From the NCBI GenBank assembly GCA_963715575.1, contig OY970250.1, positions 1,302,001 to 1,366,000 of the forward strand: a stretch of DNA of 64,000 nucleotides, given 5' to 3'. How positions within the stretch are numbered: the first letter of the stretch is position 1; the number at the start of each line of letters is the position of its first letter. This stretch comes from AC-32 sp963715575. Its GTDB lineage: Bacteria; Actinomycetota; Thermoleophilia; Gaiellales; Gaiellaceae. Both the position numbers and the translations under genes were made by a program. This document shows, in pieces, positions 1-7,640 of the stretch. The notes beneath the pieces are model-generated. The model saw nothing but the letters and a program-made list of their open reading frames with translations. It searched no databases and was not told the origin of the DNA.

Positions 1-68
1 GGGTGCGAAACACCGCGGCCTCGCCGCTCACGGTGCGGCTGCAGGTCGTCTGTTCCCGCGTGGACTAG
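1..68 (+). CDS. 3' end of an unidentified gene (partial)
   Basis: An open frame runs in from the left edge and ends with TAG at 66-68. The readable tail is about 21 residues ending LQVVCSRVD. It is too short to assign a family, although a short beta-type tail of this kind would fit a secreted protein. Support for a real gene is its fit with dcd on the other strand: the two stops share the tetranucleotide CTAG at 65-68, the same convergent arrangement seen at three other gene pairs in this window. The upstream sequence would be needed to confirm it. Confidence 0.4.
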   Translation, partial: VRNTAASPLTVRLQVVCSRVD

Positions 69-625
69 AAGTTCTGCCAGTAGCGGCTCGGCGTGGGCCC
101 CTGCTGGCCCTGGTACTTCGAGCCGAGCTTGCCTGAGCCGTACGGCGTCTCGGCCGCTTCGGTCAGCTGCACGAAGGAGAGCTGGCCGATCTTCATCCCG
201 AAGTAGATCGTGATCGGCAGGTTGGCGACGTTCGAGAGCTCGAGGGTCACGTGCCCGTCCCAGCCGGGGTCGATGAAGCCGGCGGTGGAGTGGATCAGCA
301 GGCCCAGGCGGCCAAGACTCGACTTGCCTTCTAATCGGGCGACCAGATCGTCGGGCAGCGTCACGCGCTCGAGCGTCGAGCCGAGCACGAATTCGCCCGG
401 GTGCAGGATGAACGGGCGGTCGCCGTCGATCTCGACGAGCTCGGTCAGCTCCTCCTGCGGCTGCTTTACGTCGATGAACGGGTAGCGCGCGTTGTGGAAG
501 ACACGGAAGAAGCGGTCGACGCGCACGTCGACGCTCGACGGCTGCAGCAGCGCCTCGTCGTAGGGGTCGATCCCGATCCGACCCTCCGCGAGCAACCGCC
601 TGATCGTCCGGTCGGAGAGGACCAC
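65..625 (-). CDS. dcd: dCTP deaminase (probably bifunctional dCTP deaminase/dUTPase)
   Basis: Dcd supplies dUMP for thymidylate synthesis by deaminating dCTP; actinobacterial Dcd:Dut enzymes also hydrolyse the dUTP formed. The 186-residue length and motifs fit: QPSSVDVR near residue 30, LEGKSSLGRLGL near 98-109, the catalytic-Glu region HVTLELSNVANLP near 125-137, and the C-terminal lid GSKYQGQQGPTPSRYWQNF. The combined GKSSLGR and QGPTPS motifs resemble the mycobacterial bifunctional enzyme; bifunctionality is inferred. The start is GTG at 625. A TAGAAT -10 box ends seven bases upstream, so the mRNA is probably leaderless. The gene is convergent with the partial gene at the left edge. Confidence 0.93.
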   Translation of the reverse strand: MVLSDRTIRRLLAEGRIGIDPYDEALLQPSSVDVRVDRFFRVFHNARYPFIDVKQPQEELTELVEIDGDRPFILHPGEFVLGSTLERVTLPDDLVARLEGKSSLGRLGLLIHSTAGFIDPGWDGHVTLELSNVANLPITIYFGMKIGQLSFVQLTEAAETPYGSGKLGSKYQGQQGPTPSRYWQNF

Positions 626-632
626 GTAAGTG

Positions 633-638
633 ATTCTA
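633..638 (-). promoter_or_regulatory. -10 box of dcd (leaderless)
   Basis: TAGAAT on the minus strand is followed by 7 nt and then the GTG start at 625. This matches the TANNNT-N6/9-start arrangement that recurs throughout the window. No clear -35 box was seen. Confidence 0.55.
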
Positions 639-663
639 AGGGCCTATGCTTGTGGGCCTTTCG

Positions 664-1839
664 ATGGACGACAGGCATCAGACCGCTCGCGCGCGCGAGC
701 GGCGACGACAACTGCGCCGGCGCCAGGTCAGGCGCAGGCGGCTCGCGGCGAGCGCGGTCCTGCTCGCGCTCGCGGCCGGAATCACGCTCGGTGCGCGCTC
801 CGTCGGCGGCACTAGCCACGCCAAGCCCACGAAGTGGACTCCGTCGCAGAAGCCCGCGCCGAAGCCGGCCGTCGATCACGTGCCGCTGCCGGAGGAGATC
901 CGCGGCGTCCACGTCACGATGGCGCTCGCGTCGCTGCCCGGGAAGCTGCAGCAGTACCTGGCCATGCCGGGCCTGAACACGGTCGAGCTCGACGTCAAGG
1001 ACGAGAACGGCAAGGTCGGCTTTGTCCCCTCCGCCGTCCCGCTCGCCCGCCGCATCGGCGCGGTCGGTCCGTACTACAAGGCCAGGTGGGCGGCGAAGCT
1101 CGCGCACGCCAAGGGCATCTACCTGATCGGTCGCGTCGTGACGTTCGAGGACCCGGTGCTCTCGGAGCAGCGGCCGGACCTGGCGATCCGGACGAGCGAC
1201 GGCTCGCGCTGGCTGACCAACGCAGGCCTCGGCTGGACGAACCCGTACGACCGCCGCGTCTGGGAGTACAACGTCGCCCTCGGCGTGGCGGCCGTGAAGG
1301 CGGGGTTCGACGAGATCCAGTTCGACTACGTGCGCTTCCCGAGCGACGGGGACATCTCGATCATTCGCTACCCCGGCGTCCACCAGCAGCCGATGTCGTG
1401 GACGATCCCGGCCTTCGTCCAGTACGCACGCAAGCGGCTGCACCCGCTCGGCGCGCGGGTCTCGGTGGACGTCTTCGGGCTCGCGGCCACGCACGACCTC
1501 GGCATCGGCCAGCTTCCGCGGCGGATCTCGCGTTACGTGGACGCGGTCTACCCCATGGTCTACCCGTCGCACTACAACCCCGGCGAGTACAACCTCTCCG
1601 ACCCCGAGGCGGTCCCGGGAACGACGGTCACCCACTCGCTGCTCGACTTCCAGACCGCGCTCGAGGGCCGCAAGGCGCGCCTCACGCCGTGGCTGCAGGA
1701 CTTCTCGCTCCGGCGCACCTACACCCTCGGCGACGTGCAGGCGCAGGTGCGGGCGGCTCGCTCGCTGCACGCGCACGGCTTCCTGCTCTGGAACGCCGAG
1801 GGGCTGTACAACGGCGCCGCGCTGCAGCCGCCTGCATGA
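664..1839 (+). CDS. secreted or membrane-anchored putative glycoside hydrolase (DUF4015-like)
   Basis: About 391 residues. A strongly basic N-terminus (ARERRRQLRRRQVRRRR) precedes one hydrophobic segment at about 26-42, so the protein is exported or anchored. A Pro/Lys linker leads to a TIM-barrel-like domain. GVHVTMALAS, VELDVKDENG, IGRVVTFEDP, FDEIQFDYVRFPSDG and VDAVYPMVYPSHY occur in the order expected of the DUF4015 putative glycosidase family. The FDYVRFPSDG strand carries the presumed acidic active-site residues. Substrate is unknown; a cell-wall or exopolysaccharide role is inferred. An in-frame ATG lies at 646, but 664 is preferred because a TATGCT box at 645-650 would place the transcript start just before it. 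Confidence 0.75.
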   Translation: MDDRHQTARARERRRQLRRRQVRRRRLAASAVLLALAAGITLGARSVGGTSHAKPTKWTPSQKPAPKPAVDHVPLPEEIRGVHVTMALASLPGKLQQYLAMPGLNTVELDVKDENGKVGFVPSAVPLARRIGAVGPYYKARWAAKLAHAKGIYLIGRVVTFEDPVLSEQRPDLAIRTSDGSRWLTNAGLGWTNPYDRRVWEYNVALGVAAVKAGFDEIQFDYVRFPSDGDISIIRYPGVHQQPMSWTIPAFVQYARKRLHPLGARVSVDVFGLAATHDLGIGQLPRRISRYVDAVYPMVYPSHYNPGEYNLSDPEAVPGTTVTHSLLDFQTALEGRKARLTPWLQDFSLRRTYTLGDVQAQVRAARSLHAHGFLLWNAEGLYNGAALQPPA

Positions 1840-1875
1840 GCGTTATGCACGTATGCATTCGACCGGCCGCTGCGG

Positions 1876-1881
1876 TATCGT
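1876..1881 (+). promoter_or_regulatory. -10 box of gabT (leaderless)
   Basis: TATCGT lies 7 nt upstream of GTG at 1889, which decides the start of the aminotransferase as GTG GCG ATG rather than the upstream in-frame ATG at 1853. Confidence 0.5.
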
Positions 1882-1888
1882 CAGCAAC

Positions 1889-3211
1889 GTGGCGATGACG
1901 CGGGCGATCGAGCTCCGGACCGAGATTCCGGGGCCCAAGTCGAAGGAGATCCTCGAGCGGAAGGCGCGCGTCGTCGCCGATCCGCTCTCGGTCTTCCTGC
2001 CGGTCGTGATCGACCGCGGCGAGGGCGCCACGCTGACCGACGTCGACGGCAACACCTTCCTCGACTTCACGGGCGGCGTCGGCTGCCTGAACGTCGGTCA
2101 TTCGCACCCGCGGGTCGTGGCCGCGGCGCAGGAGCAGCTGGCGCGCTTTGCGCACACCGACTTCACGATCGTCCCCTACGAGGTCTACGTCACGCTGGCC
2201 GAGCGCCTCTGCGAGCTCGCGCCGGTGCGCAAGCCCGCCAAGGCCGCCTTCTTCAACGCCGGCACCGAGGCCGTCGAGAACGCGATCAAGTTCGCGCGCG
2301 CCTACACCGGCCGCCCCGCGGTGATCGGCTTCGAGGGCGGCTTCCACGGGCGCACGCTGCTGTCGCTGACGCTGACCTCGAAGACGCACCCGTACAAGGC
2401 GGGGCTCGGGCCGTTCGCGCCCGAGGTCTACCGCGTGCCGTTCCCGAACGCCTATCGCGGGCCGAGCGCGGCCGATGCGCTGGCGGCGCTCGAGCGGACG
2501 CTCGTGACGCAGGTCGCCGCCGAGAACGTCGCCGCGATCGTGCTCGAGCCGGTGCAGGGCGAAGGCGGGTTCGTCGTCGCGCCGCCGGAGTACGTCGAAG
2601 GCGTGCGCCGGATCTGCGACGACAACGGGATCGTGTTCGTCGCCGACGAGGTGCAGACCGGCTTCGGCCGCACCGGGAAGATGTTCGCGATCGAGCACTA
2701 CGACGTCGAGCCCGACCTGATCACGGTCGCCAAGTCGATCGCCGCCGGCCTGCCGCTCTCGGGCGTGCTCGGCAAGGCGGAGATCATGGACGCCCCCGGC
2801 GACTCGGCGATCGGCGGCACCTACGTCGGCAACCCGGTCGCGCAGGCTGCCGCGCTGGCCGTCCTCGACGTGTTCGAGGAGGAGGGCCTGAACGAGCGCG
2901 CGGCTGCGATCGGCGAGACGATCCGGGCGCGCATGGAGGCGTGGCAGGAGCGCTGGGACGCGGTCGGCGACGTGCGCGGCCTCGGAGCGATGCTGGCGAT
3001 CGAGCTGGTCCACGACCGCGAGAGCAAGGACCCGGCGCCCGAGCTTGCGAGCACGGTCGTCGAGGAGGCCGCCGAGCGCGGACTGCTGCTGCTCAAGTCC
3101 GGGATCTACTCGAACTGCATCCGCGTGCTCGTCCCGCTCGTCGTCTCGGATGCCGAGCTGGACGAGGCGCTGGGCGTCTGGGAGCAGGCGCTCGACACTT
3201 CCCTGGCTTAG
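1889..3211 (+). CDS. gabT: 4-aminobutyrate aminotransferase (class III, PLP)
   Basis: A class III aminotransferase of about 440 residues, predicted to convert 4-aminobutyrate and 2-oxoglutarate to succinate semialdehyde and glutamate. Visible motifs are GGVGCLNVGHSHP near 60, FFNAGTEAVENAIKFAR near 117, the Asp-containing FVADEVQTGFGRTG near 250, and the PLP-lysine segment ITVAKSIAAGLPLSG near 280. Length and motif spacing are typical of GabT. The close relatives ornithine and acetylornithine aminotransferases cannot be fully excluded, but no arginine biosynthesis genes are nearby. The kinase downstream begins 31 bp after the stop and has its own -10 box. Confidence 0.82.
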   Translation: MAMTRAIELRTEIPGPKSKEILERKARVVADPLSVFLPVVIDRGEGATLTDVDGNTFLDFTGGVGCLNVGHSHPRVVAAAQEQLARFAHTDFTIVPYEVYVTLAERLCELAPVRKPAKAAFFNAGTEAVENAIKFARAYTGRPAVIGFEGGFHGRTLLSLTLTSKTHPYKAGLGPFAPEVYRVPFPNAYRGPSAADALAALERTLVTQVAAENVAAIVLEPVQGEGGFVVAPPEYVEGVRRICDDNGIVFVADEVQTGFGRTGKMFAIEHYDVEPDLITVAKSIAAGLPLSGVLGKAEIMDAPGDSAIGGTYVGNPVAQAAALAVLDVFEEEGLNERAAAIGETIRARMEAWQERWDAVGDVRGLGAMLAIELVHDRESKDPAPELASTVVEEAAERGLLLLKSGIYSNCIRVLVPLVVSDAELDEALGVWEQALDTSLA

Positions 3212-3228
3212 CGCGTCCCGGCTACGGG

Positions 3229-3234
3229 CACAAT
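3229..3234 (+). promoter_or_regulatory. -10 box of the discoidin-like kinase gene
   Basis: CACAAT is followed by 8 nt and GTG at 3243. The same CACAAT box precedes the gene at 31543. Confidence 0.4.
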
Positions 3235-3242
3235 TGAGCGTT

Positions 3243-4685
3243 GTGGTGGGGGAGCTGATCGCGGAGCGCTACGAGCTCGAGGAGCTCGTCGGCACCGGCG
3301 GCATGTCGAGCGTCTACCGGGCTCACGACCGGCTGCTCGAGCGCGACGTCGCGCTGAAGGTGCTGCACGCGCAGTTCACGGCCGACAGCGACTACGTCGA
3401 ACGCTTCCGGCGCGAGGCGCGCTCGGTCGCGCAGCTCTCCCATCCGAACATCGTCACCGTGATCGACCGGGGCGACCAGGGCGGCCGCCAGTTCATCGTC
3501 TTCGAGTACGTGGCCGGCGAGAACCTGAAGTCGCTGGTCGAGCGCGAGGGGCCGCTGCCCGAACAGGACGCGGTGCGGCTCGCGCTCCAGATCGCGCGCG
3601 CGCTCGGCTTCGCGCACGACAACGGGCTCGTCCACCGCGACGTCAAGCCGCAGAACGTGCTCCTGAACGGCGACGGCCAGGCCAAGGTGACCGACTTCGG
3701 GATCGCGCGGTCGCTCGACGTCAAGGGCGGGTTGACGCAGACCGGGACGGTGATGGGCACGAGCGACTACATCGCCCCCGAGCAGGCGCGCGGCTCGAAG
3801 GTCGACGCGCAGAGCGACATCTACTCGCTCGGCGCGGTGCTCTACGAGCTGCTGACCGGCGAGGTGCCGTTCCCCGGCGACAACTTCGTCGCGGTAGCAA
3901 TGCGGCACATCAACGAGCCCCCTCCGAGCGTGCGCGAGCACCGGCCCGATGTCTCGCCGCGCCTCGACGCCGTGATCAGGCGCGCGATGGCGAAGGAGCC
4001 GCGCGACCGGTTCGGTTCGATGGACGAGCTCTGCGCCGAGCTGAACGCGTGCCTGTCGCCCGAGTCCGCCGCCTCCGGCGCGCAGACGATGGTCATCTCG
4101 CGGCGACAGCGGCGCGCGTCGCGGCCGCCGGCCGGCCGCCCCAGCATCTGGCCGCTGATCCTGCTGCTCGCCGGCCTGGCGGTGCTGGCCGGGATCCTCG
4201 CCGCCGTCTTCGCCTTCACCGACCCCGGCGGCCAGCTCTCCGATCTCGTCGGCAACAAGAAGAGCAGCGGCACCGCCACCGGCCCGGTCCGCTTCACCGC
4301 CGCCAGCGCGTACGACCCCTACGGCGACAACTCCGAGCACGGCGACCGGGCGCGCGAGGCGATCGATGGCGACCCGGCGACCGCCTGGAACACCGAGCAC
4401 TACAACGGCGGCCTGAACAAGCAGGGCGTCGGCCTCGTGCTGGGCCTCGGCTCGGCGAAGCAGCTGCCCAAGCTGGTCGTCCGCAGCGACACGCCTGGCT
4501 TCACCGCGAAGATCGAGTCGGGCTCCCGCGCGACCGGGCCGTTCGAGCCGGTCTCGAGCTCACAGGAGGTCGGCGGCAACACGACCTTCTCGCTCAAGGG
4601 CGACGCGGCGCAGTATTACGTCGTCTGGATCACCGACCTCGGCTCGAACTCATCGGTCGAGATCAACGAGGTGAGGGGCAACTAG
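3243..4685 (+). CDS. transmembrane Ser/Thr protein kinase with discoidin-like ectodomain
   Basis: About 480 residues. The N-terminal Hanks-type kinase has a P-loop GTGGMSSVYRA, VALKVL lysine, HRDVKPQNVLL catalytic loop, DFGIAR and an activation segment ending GTSDYIAPEQA. A single membrane helix follows at about 300-322 (IWPLILLLAGLAVLAGILAAVFAF). The extracellular part resembles an F5/8 type C (discoidin/galactose-binding-like) domain, with AREAIDGDPATAWNTEHY and a C-terminal SSVEINEVRG. Such domains often bind glycans, so this may sense cell-wall or surface sugars instead of using PASTA repeats; that is inference. GTG at 3243 is chosen from the upstream CACAAT box and the VVGELIAERYELEELVG kinase N-terminus. 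Confidence 0.85.
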   Translation: MVGELIAERYELEELVGTGGMSSVYRAHDRLLERDVALKVLHAQFTADSDYVERFRREARSVAQLSHPNIVTVIDRGDQGGRQFIVFEYVAGENLKSLVEREGPLPEQDAVRLALQIARALGFAHDNGLVHRDVKPQNVLLNGDGQAKVTDFGIARSLDVKGGLTQTGTVMGTSDYIAPEQARGSKVDAQSDIYSLGAVLYELLTGEVPFPGDNFVAVAMRHINEPPPSVREHRPDVSPRLDAVIRRAMAKEPRDRFGSMDELCAELNACLSPESAASGAQTMVISRRQRRASRPPAGRPSIWPLILLLAGLAVLAGILAAVFAFTDPGGQLSDLVGNKKSSGTATGPVRFTAASAYDPYGDNSEHGDRAREAIDGDPATAWNTEHYNGGLNKQGVGLVLGLGSAKQLPKLVVRSDTPGFTAKIESGSRATGPFEPVSSSQEVGGNTTFSLKGDAAQYYVVWITDLGSNSSVEINEVRGN

Positions 4686-5692
4686 TACTTGAGCTGCGAG
4701 CGACGCTCGTGCCGTTCGAGCGCGAGCTGCACGAGGCGGTCGACGAGCTCGGGGTACGGCACACCCGAGGCCTCGAACAGCTTCGCGTAGACGCTCGTGG
4801 CGGTGAAGCCGGGGATCGTGTTCAGCTCGTTGACGAGCACCTCGCCGTCGGGGCGGACGAAGAAGTCGACCCGCGCCATGCCCTCGACCTCACCGGCGAC
4901 GAACGCCTGCACGGCCAGCTCCTGGACGCGCTCGATCGTCTCCTGCTCGAGCCGCGGCGGGACGATCAGGTCCATCCCGCCCTCGGCGTACTTGGCCGAA
5001 TAGTCGTACCAGTCGGCTCCCTCGAAGCCGTGCGAGACGATCTCGCCGGGCAGCGACGCCACCGGCTGCTCGTTGCCGAGCACGCCGCACTCGACCTCGA
5101 CGCCGTCCACGAACTCCTCGACCAGCACCTTCTCGTCGTGCTCGAAGGCCAGCGCGACCGCGGCGGCGAGCTCGTCGTCGTCGTGCACCTTCGAGATGCC
5201 GACCGACGAGCCGAGCCGCGCGGGCTTGACGAAGGCCGGGTAGCCGAACGGGTTCTCCGCGCCCTCGCCCTGCCGCAGCGTGATGTTGCGCGTGACCGGG
5301 ACGCCGCGGTCGCGCATGACCGCCTTGAAGACGTCCTTGTCCATCGCCAGCGCCGAGCCGAGCACGCCCGCTCCGACGTAGGGGACACCCGCGAGCTCGA
5401 GCAGGCCCTGCACCGTGCCGTCCTCGCCGAACGGGCCGTGCAGGACCGGGAAGACGACGTCGACCTCGCCCAGCGTGGCCGGCACCTTGGCGGTCGGCAC
5501 GGGGAGCGTCTCGGCGACGGAGCCGTTGCCCGTCCCCAGCTCCCAGCGGCCGTCGCGACCGATCTCGACAGTGACCGTCTCGTAGCGCTCCGGGTCGAGC
5601 GCGTCGATCACCGAGCGGGCCGAGGCGAGCGAGACCTCGTGCTCCGAGGAGCGGCCGCCGAGCAGTACCGCGACACGCACGCGCCCGCTCAC
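4682..5692 (-). CDS. ddl: D-alanine--D-alanine ligase
   Basis: An ATP-grasp ligase of 336 residues that makes D-Ala-D-Ala for peptidoglycan precursors in the cytoplasm. Diagnostic segments are LLGGRSSEHEVSLASA at the N-terminus, HGPFGEDGTVQGLLE near 85, the ATP-binding FVKPARLGSSVGISKV near 155, and the metal-binding NELNTIPGFTATSVYAKLFEASG near 295. Its GTG start overlaps the pknB stop (GTGA), so it is the last gene of the fhaA-to-pknB operon and is probably translationally coupled. The stop shares CTAG with the convergent kinase gene. Placement next to the PASTA kinase ties precursor supply to wall-growth control. Confidence 0.93.
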   Translation of the reverse strand: MSGRVRVAVLLGGRSSEHEVSLASARSVIDALDPERYETVTVEIGRDGRWELGTGNGSVAETLPVPTAKVPATLGEVDVVFPVLHGPFGEDGTVQGLLELAGVPYVGAGVLGSALAMDKDVFKAVMRDRGVPVTRNITLRQGEGAENPFGYPAFVKPARLGSSVGISKVHDDDELAAAVALAFEHDEKVLVEEFVDGVEVECGVLGNEQPVASLPGEIVSHGFEGADWYDYSAKYAEGGMDLIVPPRLEQETIERVQELAVQAFVAGEVEGMARVDFFVRPDGEVLVNELNTIPGFTATSVYAKLFEASGVPYPELVDRLVQLALERHERRSQLKY

Positions 5693-7626
5693 GGCGTCGG
5701 CGGGGGCGGGGGCTCGGCTGTCTTGAAGCGTCCGACGACGATCGTCACCTTCGAGCCCTGTGGCGCGCTCGAGTCGGGGGTCGGGTTCTGGCTGAGCACG
5801 ATCCCGTCCAGGCCGGGGTCGGTCACGTCCTGGTGCTGCACCATGACCTTGAAGCCGGCGCTCTCGAGCGTCGAGCGGGCCGAGGCCTCGTCCTGGCTCG
5901 TCACGTCGGGGACGGTCGACTCCTTCGGGCCCTTCGAGACGCTGAGCTGGATCGTCGAGCCCTTCGGCGCGCTGCCGCTCGGGCTCTGGTCGACCACCGT
6001 GTCCTTCGGCTGGTCGCTGTCGACATCCTTGCGCGAGACCAGGAACCCCTGGTCGCGCAGCGTCCGGGTGGCCTGGTCGAACGTCAGCCCGATCACCGAG
6101 GGCACGGTCACGTCGGACGGGCCGCTGGAGACGTTGATGCGCACCTTGCTGCCCTTCTCGACCTCTTCGCCCGCCAGTGGATCCTGCGCCGTCACCGTGC
6201 CCACCGGTGCGCTCGAGGCGACGTCGAACGCATGCGGGTCGAGGCCCGCGTTGACGAGTGCGCTGATCGCCGCGTCACGCGAGAGGCCCTTCACGCTCGG
6301 CACCTTCACCGTCTCCTTCCCCTTCGAGACGGTGATGTCGACGTTGCCGTGCTTGGCCACCTTCTCGCCCGGGTCGGGACTCTGGTCGATCACCGTGCCC
6401 TTCTCGACGCTGTCGCTGAAGTCACGGGCGACCTGCGGGCTCAGGCCGGCGGCGCGGATCTTGTCGACCGCGAGCTGCTCGGTCAGGCCCTTCACGAACG
6501 GCACCGCGACCGGCTTGTTCGCGTTCAGCTGGTCCTGGATCTTCGTGTAGGCGAACCAGGCCGCCCCGGCGGCCGCGAGCAGCAGCAGCACCGACAGCAC
6601 CCATGGCCAGACGGGCCGGCGCCGTCGTGGCGGTCCCTCGTAGCCGTAGTAGCCGGCCGGCGGCGTTCTGCCGGGCGGCGCGGTCGTCGTGGCCGCGGGC
6701 GCGCGCGAGATGACCGAGGTCGGCGCGGCGGCCATCACGCCTGACCCGGAGAGCACCGCCGTCGCCGCGGTCTCGGTCTCCGGGTCGACCGGCAGGCCCT
6801 CGGCCACGCGCGCTAGGTCGGCGTCCATCTCCTCGGCGCTCTGGTAGCGCTCCGAGGGGTCCTTGGCCAGCGCGCGCAGCACGACGGAGTCGAGGTCGTG
6901 CGGCACCTCGGGCCGCAGCTCCGACGGGGGCTTCGGAACCTCCGAGAGGTGCTTCATCGCAATCTCGAGCGGTGTGTCGCCCGTGAACGGCACCTGCCCG
7001 GTCAGCATCTCGTAGAGCACGACGCCGACCGAGTAGAGGTCGGAGGTCTGGTCGACCGGCGCGCCGCGCGCCTGCTCGGGCGAGAGGTACTGCGCGGTGC
7101 CGATGATCGAGCCGACCTCGGTCATCTGGCTCGCGCCGGAGCGGGCGATGCCGAAGTCGGTCACCTTCAGCCGGCCCTCGGGGCCGACGAGCACGTTGTG
7201 CGGCTTGATGTCGCGGTGGACGATCCCGTGCTTGTGCGCGAAACCCACCGCGGCCAGGATCTGCCGGGCGTAGTCGATGGTGATCTTGATCGGCGCGGGG
7301 CCGCGGCCGACGATCAGCTCCTTCAGCGAGCGGCCGTCGAGGTACTCCATCGCGATGTAGTAGGTGCCCTCGGCCTCGCCGCGGTCGTAGATCGAGACGA
7401 TGTTCGGGTGCGAGAGCCCGGCCGCGTTCTTGGCCTCGCGCCGGAAGCGCTCGATGAACGAGTCGTCGGCGGCGTGGCGGTCGTTGAGGATCTTGATCGC
7501 GACGCGGCGGCCGAGCTCCTGGTCCTCGGCGAGGTAGACGTCCGCCATCCCGCCCGCGCCCAGCTTGCGCTCGATGCGGTAGCGGCCGTCGAAGACGGAG
7601 CCGATCAGGGTGTCCGATACAGCCAT
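5689..7626 (-). CDS. pknB: PASTA-domain Ser/Thr protein kinase PknB
   Basis: 645 residues. The kinase domain (about 1-270) contains LGAGGMADVYLAED, AIKIL, HRDIKPHNVLV, DFGIARSG and GTAQYLSPEQARG. A cytoplasmic linker is followed by one membrane helix near 345-365 (WPWVLSVLLLLAAAGAAWFAYT). Four consecutive PASTA repeats fill the extracellular region, beginning near VPFVKGLTEQ, VPSVKGLSRD, VPSVIGLTFD and VPDVTSQDEA, with a Pro-rich tail. PknB-type kinases sense muropeptide or lipid II and phosphorylate division and wall proteins. The ATG is preceded by GGAG 4 nt upstream. It lies 14 bp downstream of pbpA and overlaps ddl. Confidence 0.95.
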   Translation of the reverse strand: MAVSDTLIGSVFDGRYRIERKLGAGGMADVYLAEDQELGRRVAIKILNDRHAADDSFIERFRREAKNAAGLSHPNIVSIYDRGEAEGTYYIAMEYLDGRSLKELIVGRGPAPIKITIDYARQILAAVGFAHKHGIVHRDIKPHNVLVGPEGRLKVTDFGIARSGASQMTEVGSIIGTAQYLSPEQARGAPVDQTSDLYSVGVVLYEMLTGQVPFTGDTPLEIAMKHLSEVPKPPSELRPEVPHDLDSVVLRALAKDPSERYQSAEEMDADLARVAEGLPVDPETETAATAVLSGSGVMAAAPTSVISRAPAATTTAPPGRTPPAGYYGYEGPPRRRRPVWPWVLSVLLLLAAAGAAWFAYTKIQDQLNANKPVAVPFVKGLTEQLAVDKIRAAGLSPQVARDFSDSVEKGTVIDQSPDPGEKVAKHGNVDITVSKGKETVKVPSVKGLSRDAAISALVNAGLDPHAFDVASSAPVGTVTAQDPLAGEEVEKGSKVRINVSSGPSDVTVPSVIGLTFDQATRTLRDQGFLVSRKDVDSDQPKDTVVDQSPSGSAPKGSTIQLSVSKGPKESTVPDVTSQDEASARSTLESAGFKVMVQHQDVTDPGLDGIVLSQNPTPDSSAPQGSKVTIVVGRFKTAEPPPPPTP

Positions 7627-7640
7627 GTCTCCATAGGAGG

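Noticed and set aside
466..1776. Long open frame on the minus strand opposite the glycosidase-like gene, and many similar long antisense frames across the window
   Set aside because: High G+C makes antisense frames stay open. Their products are Arg/Ala/His-rich without domains and lie entirely opposite well-supported genes.
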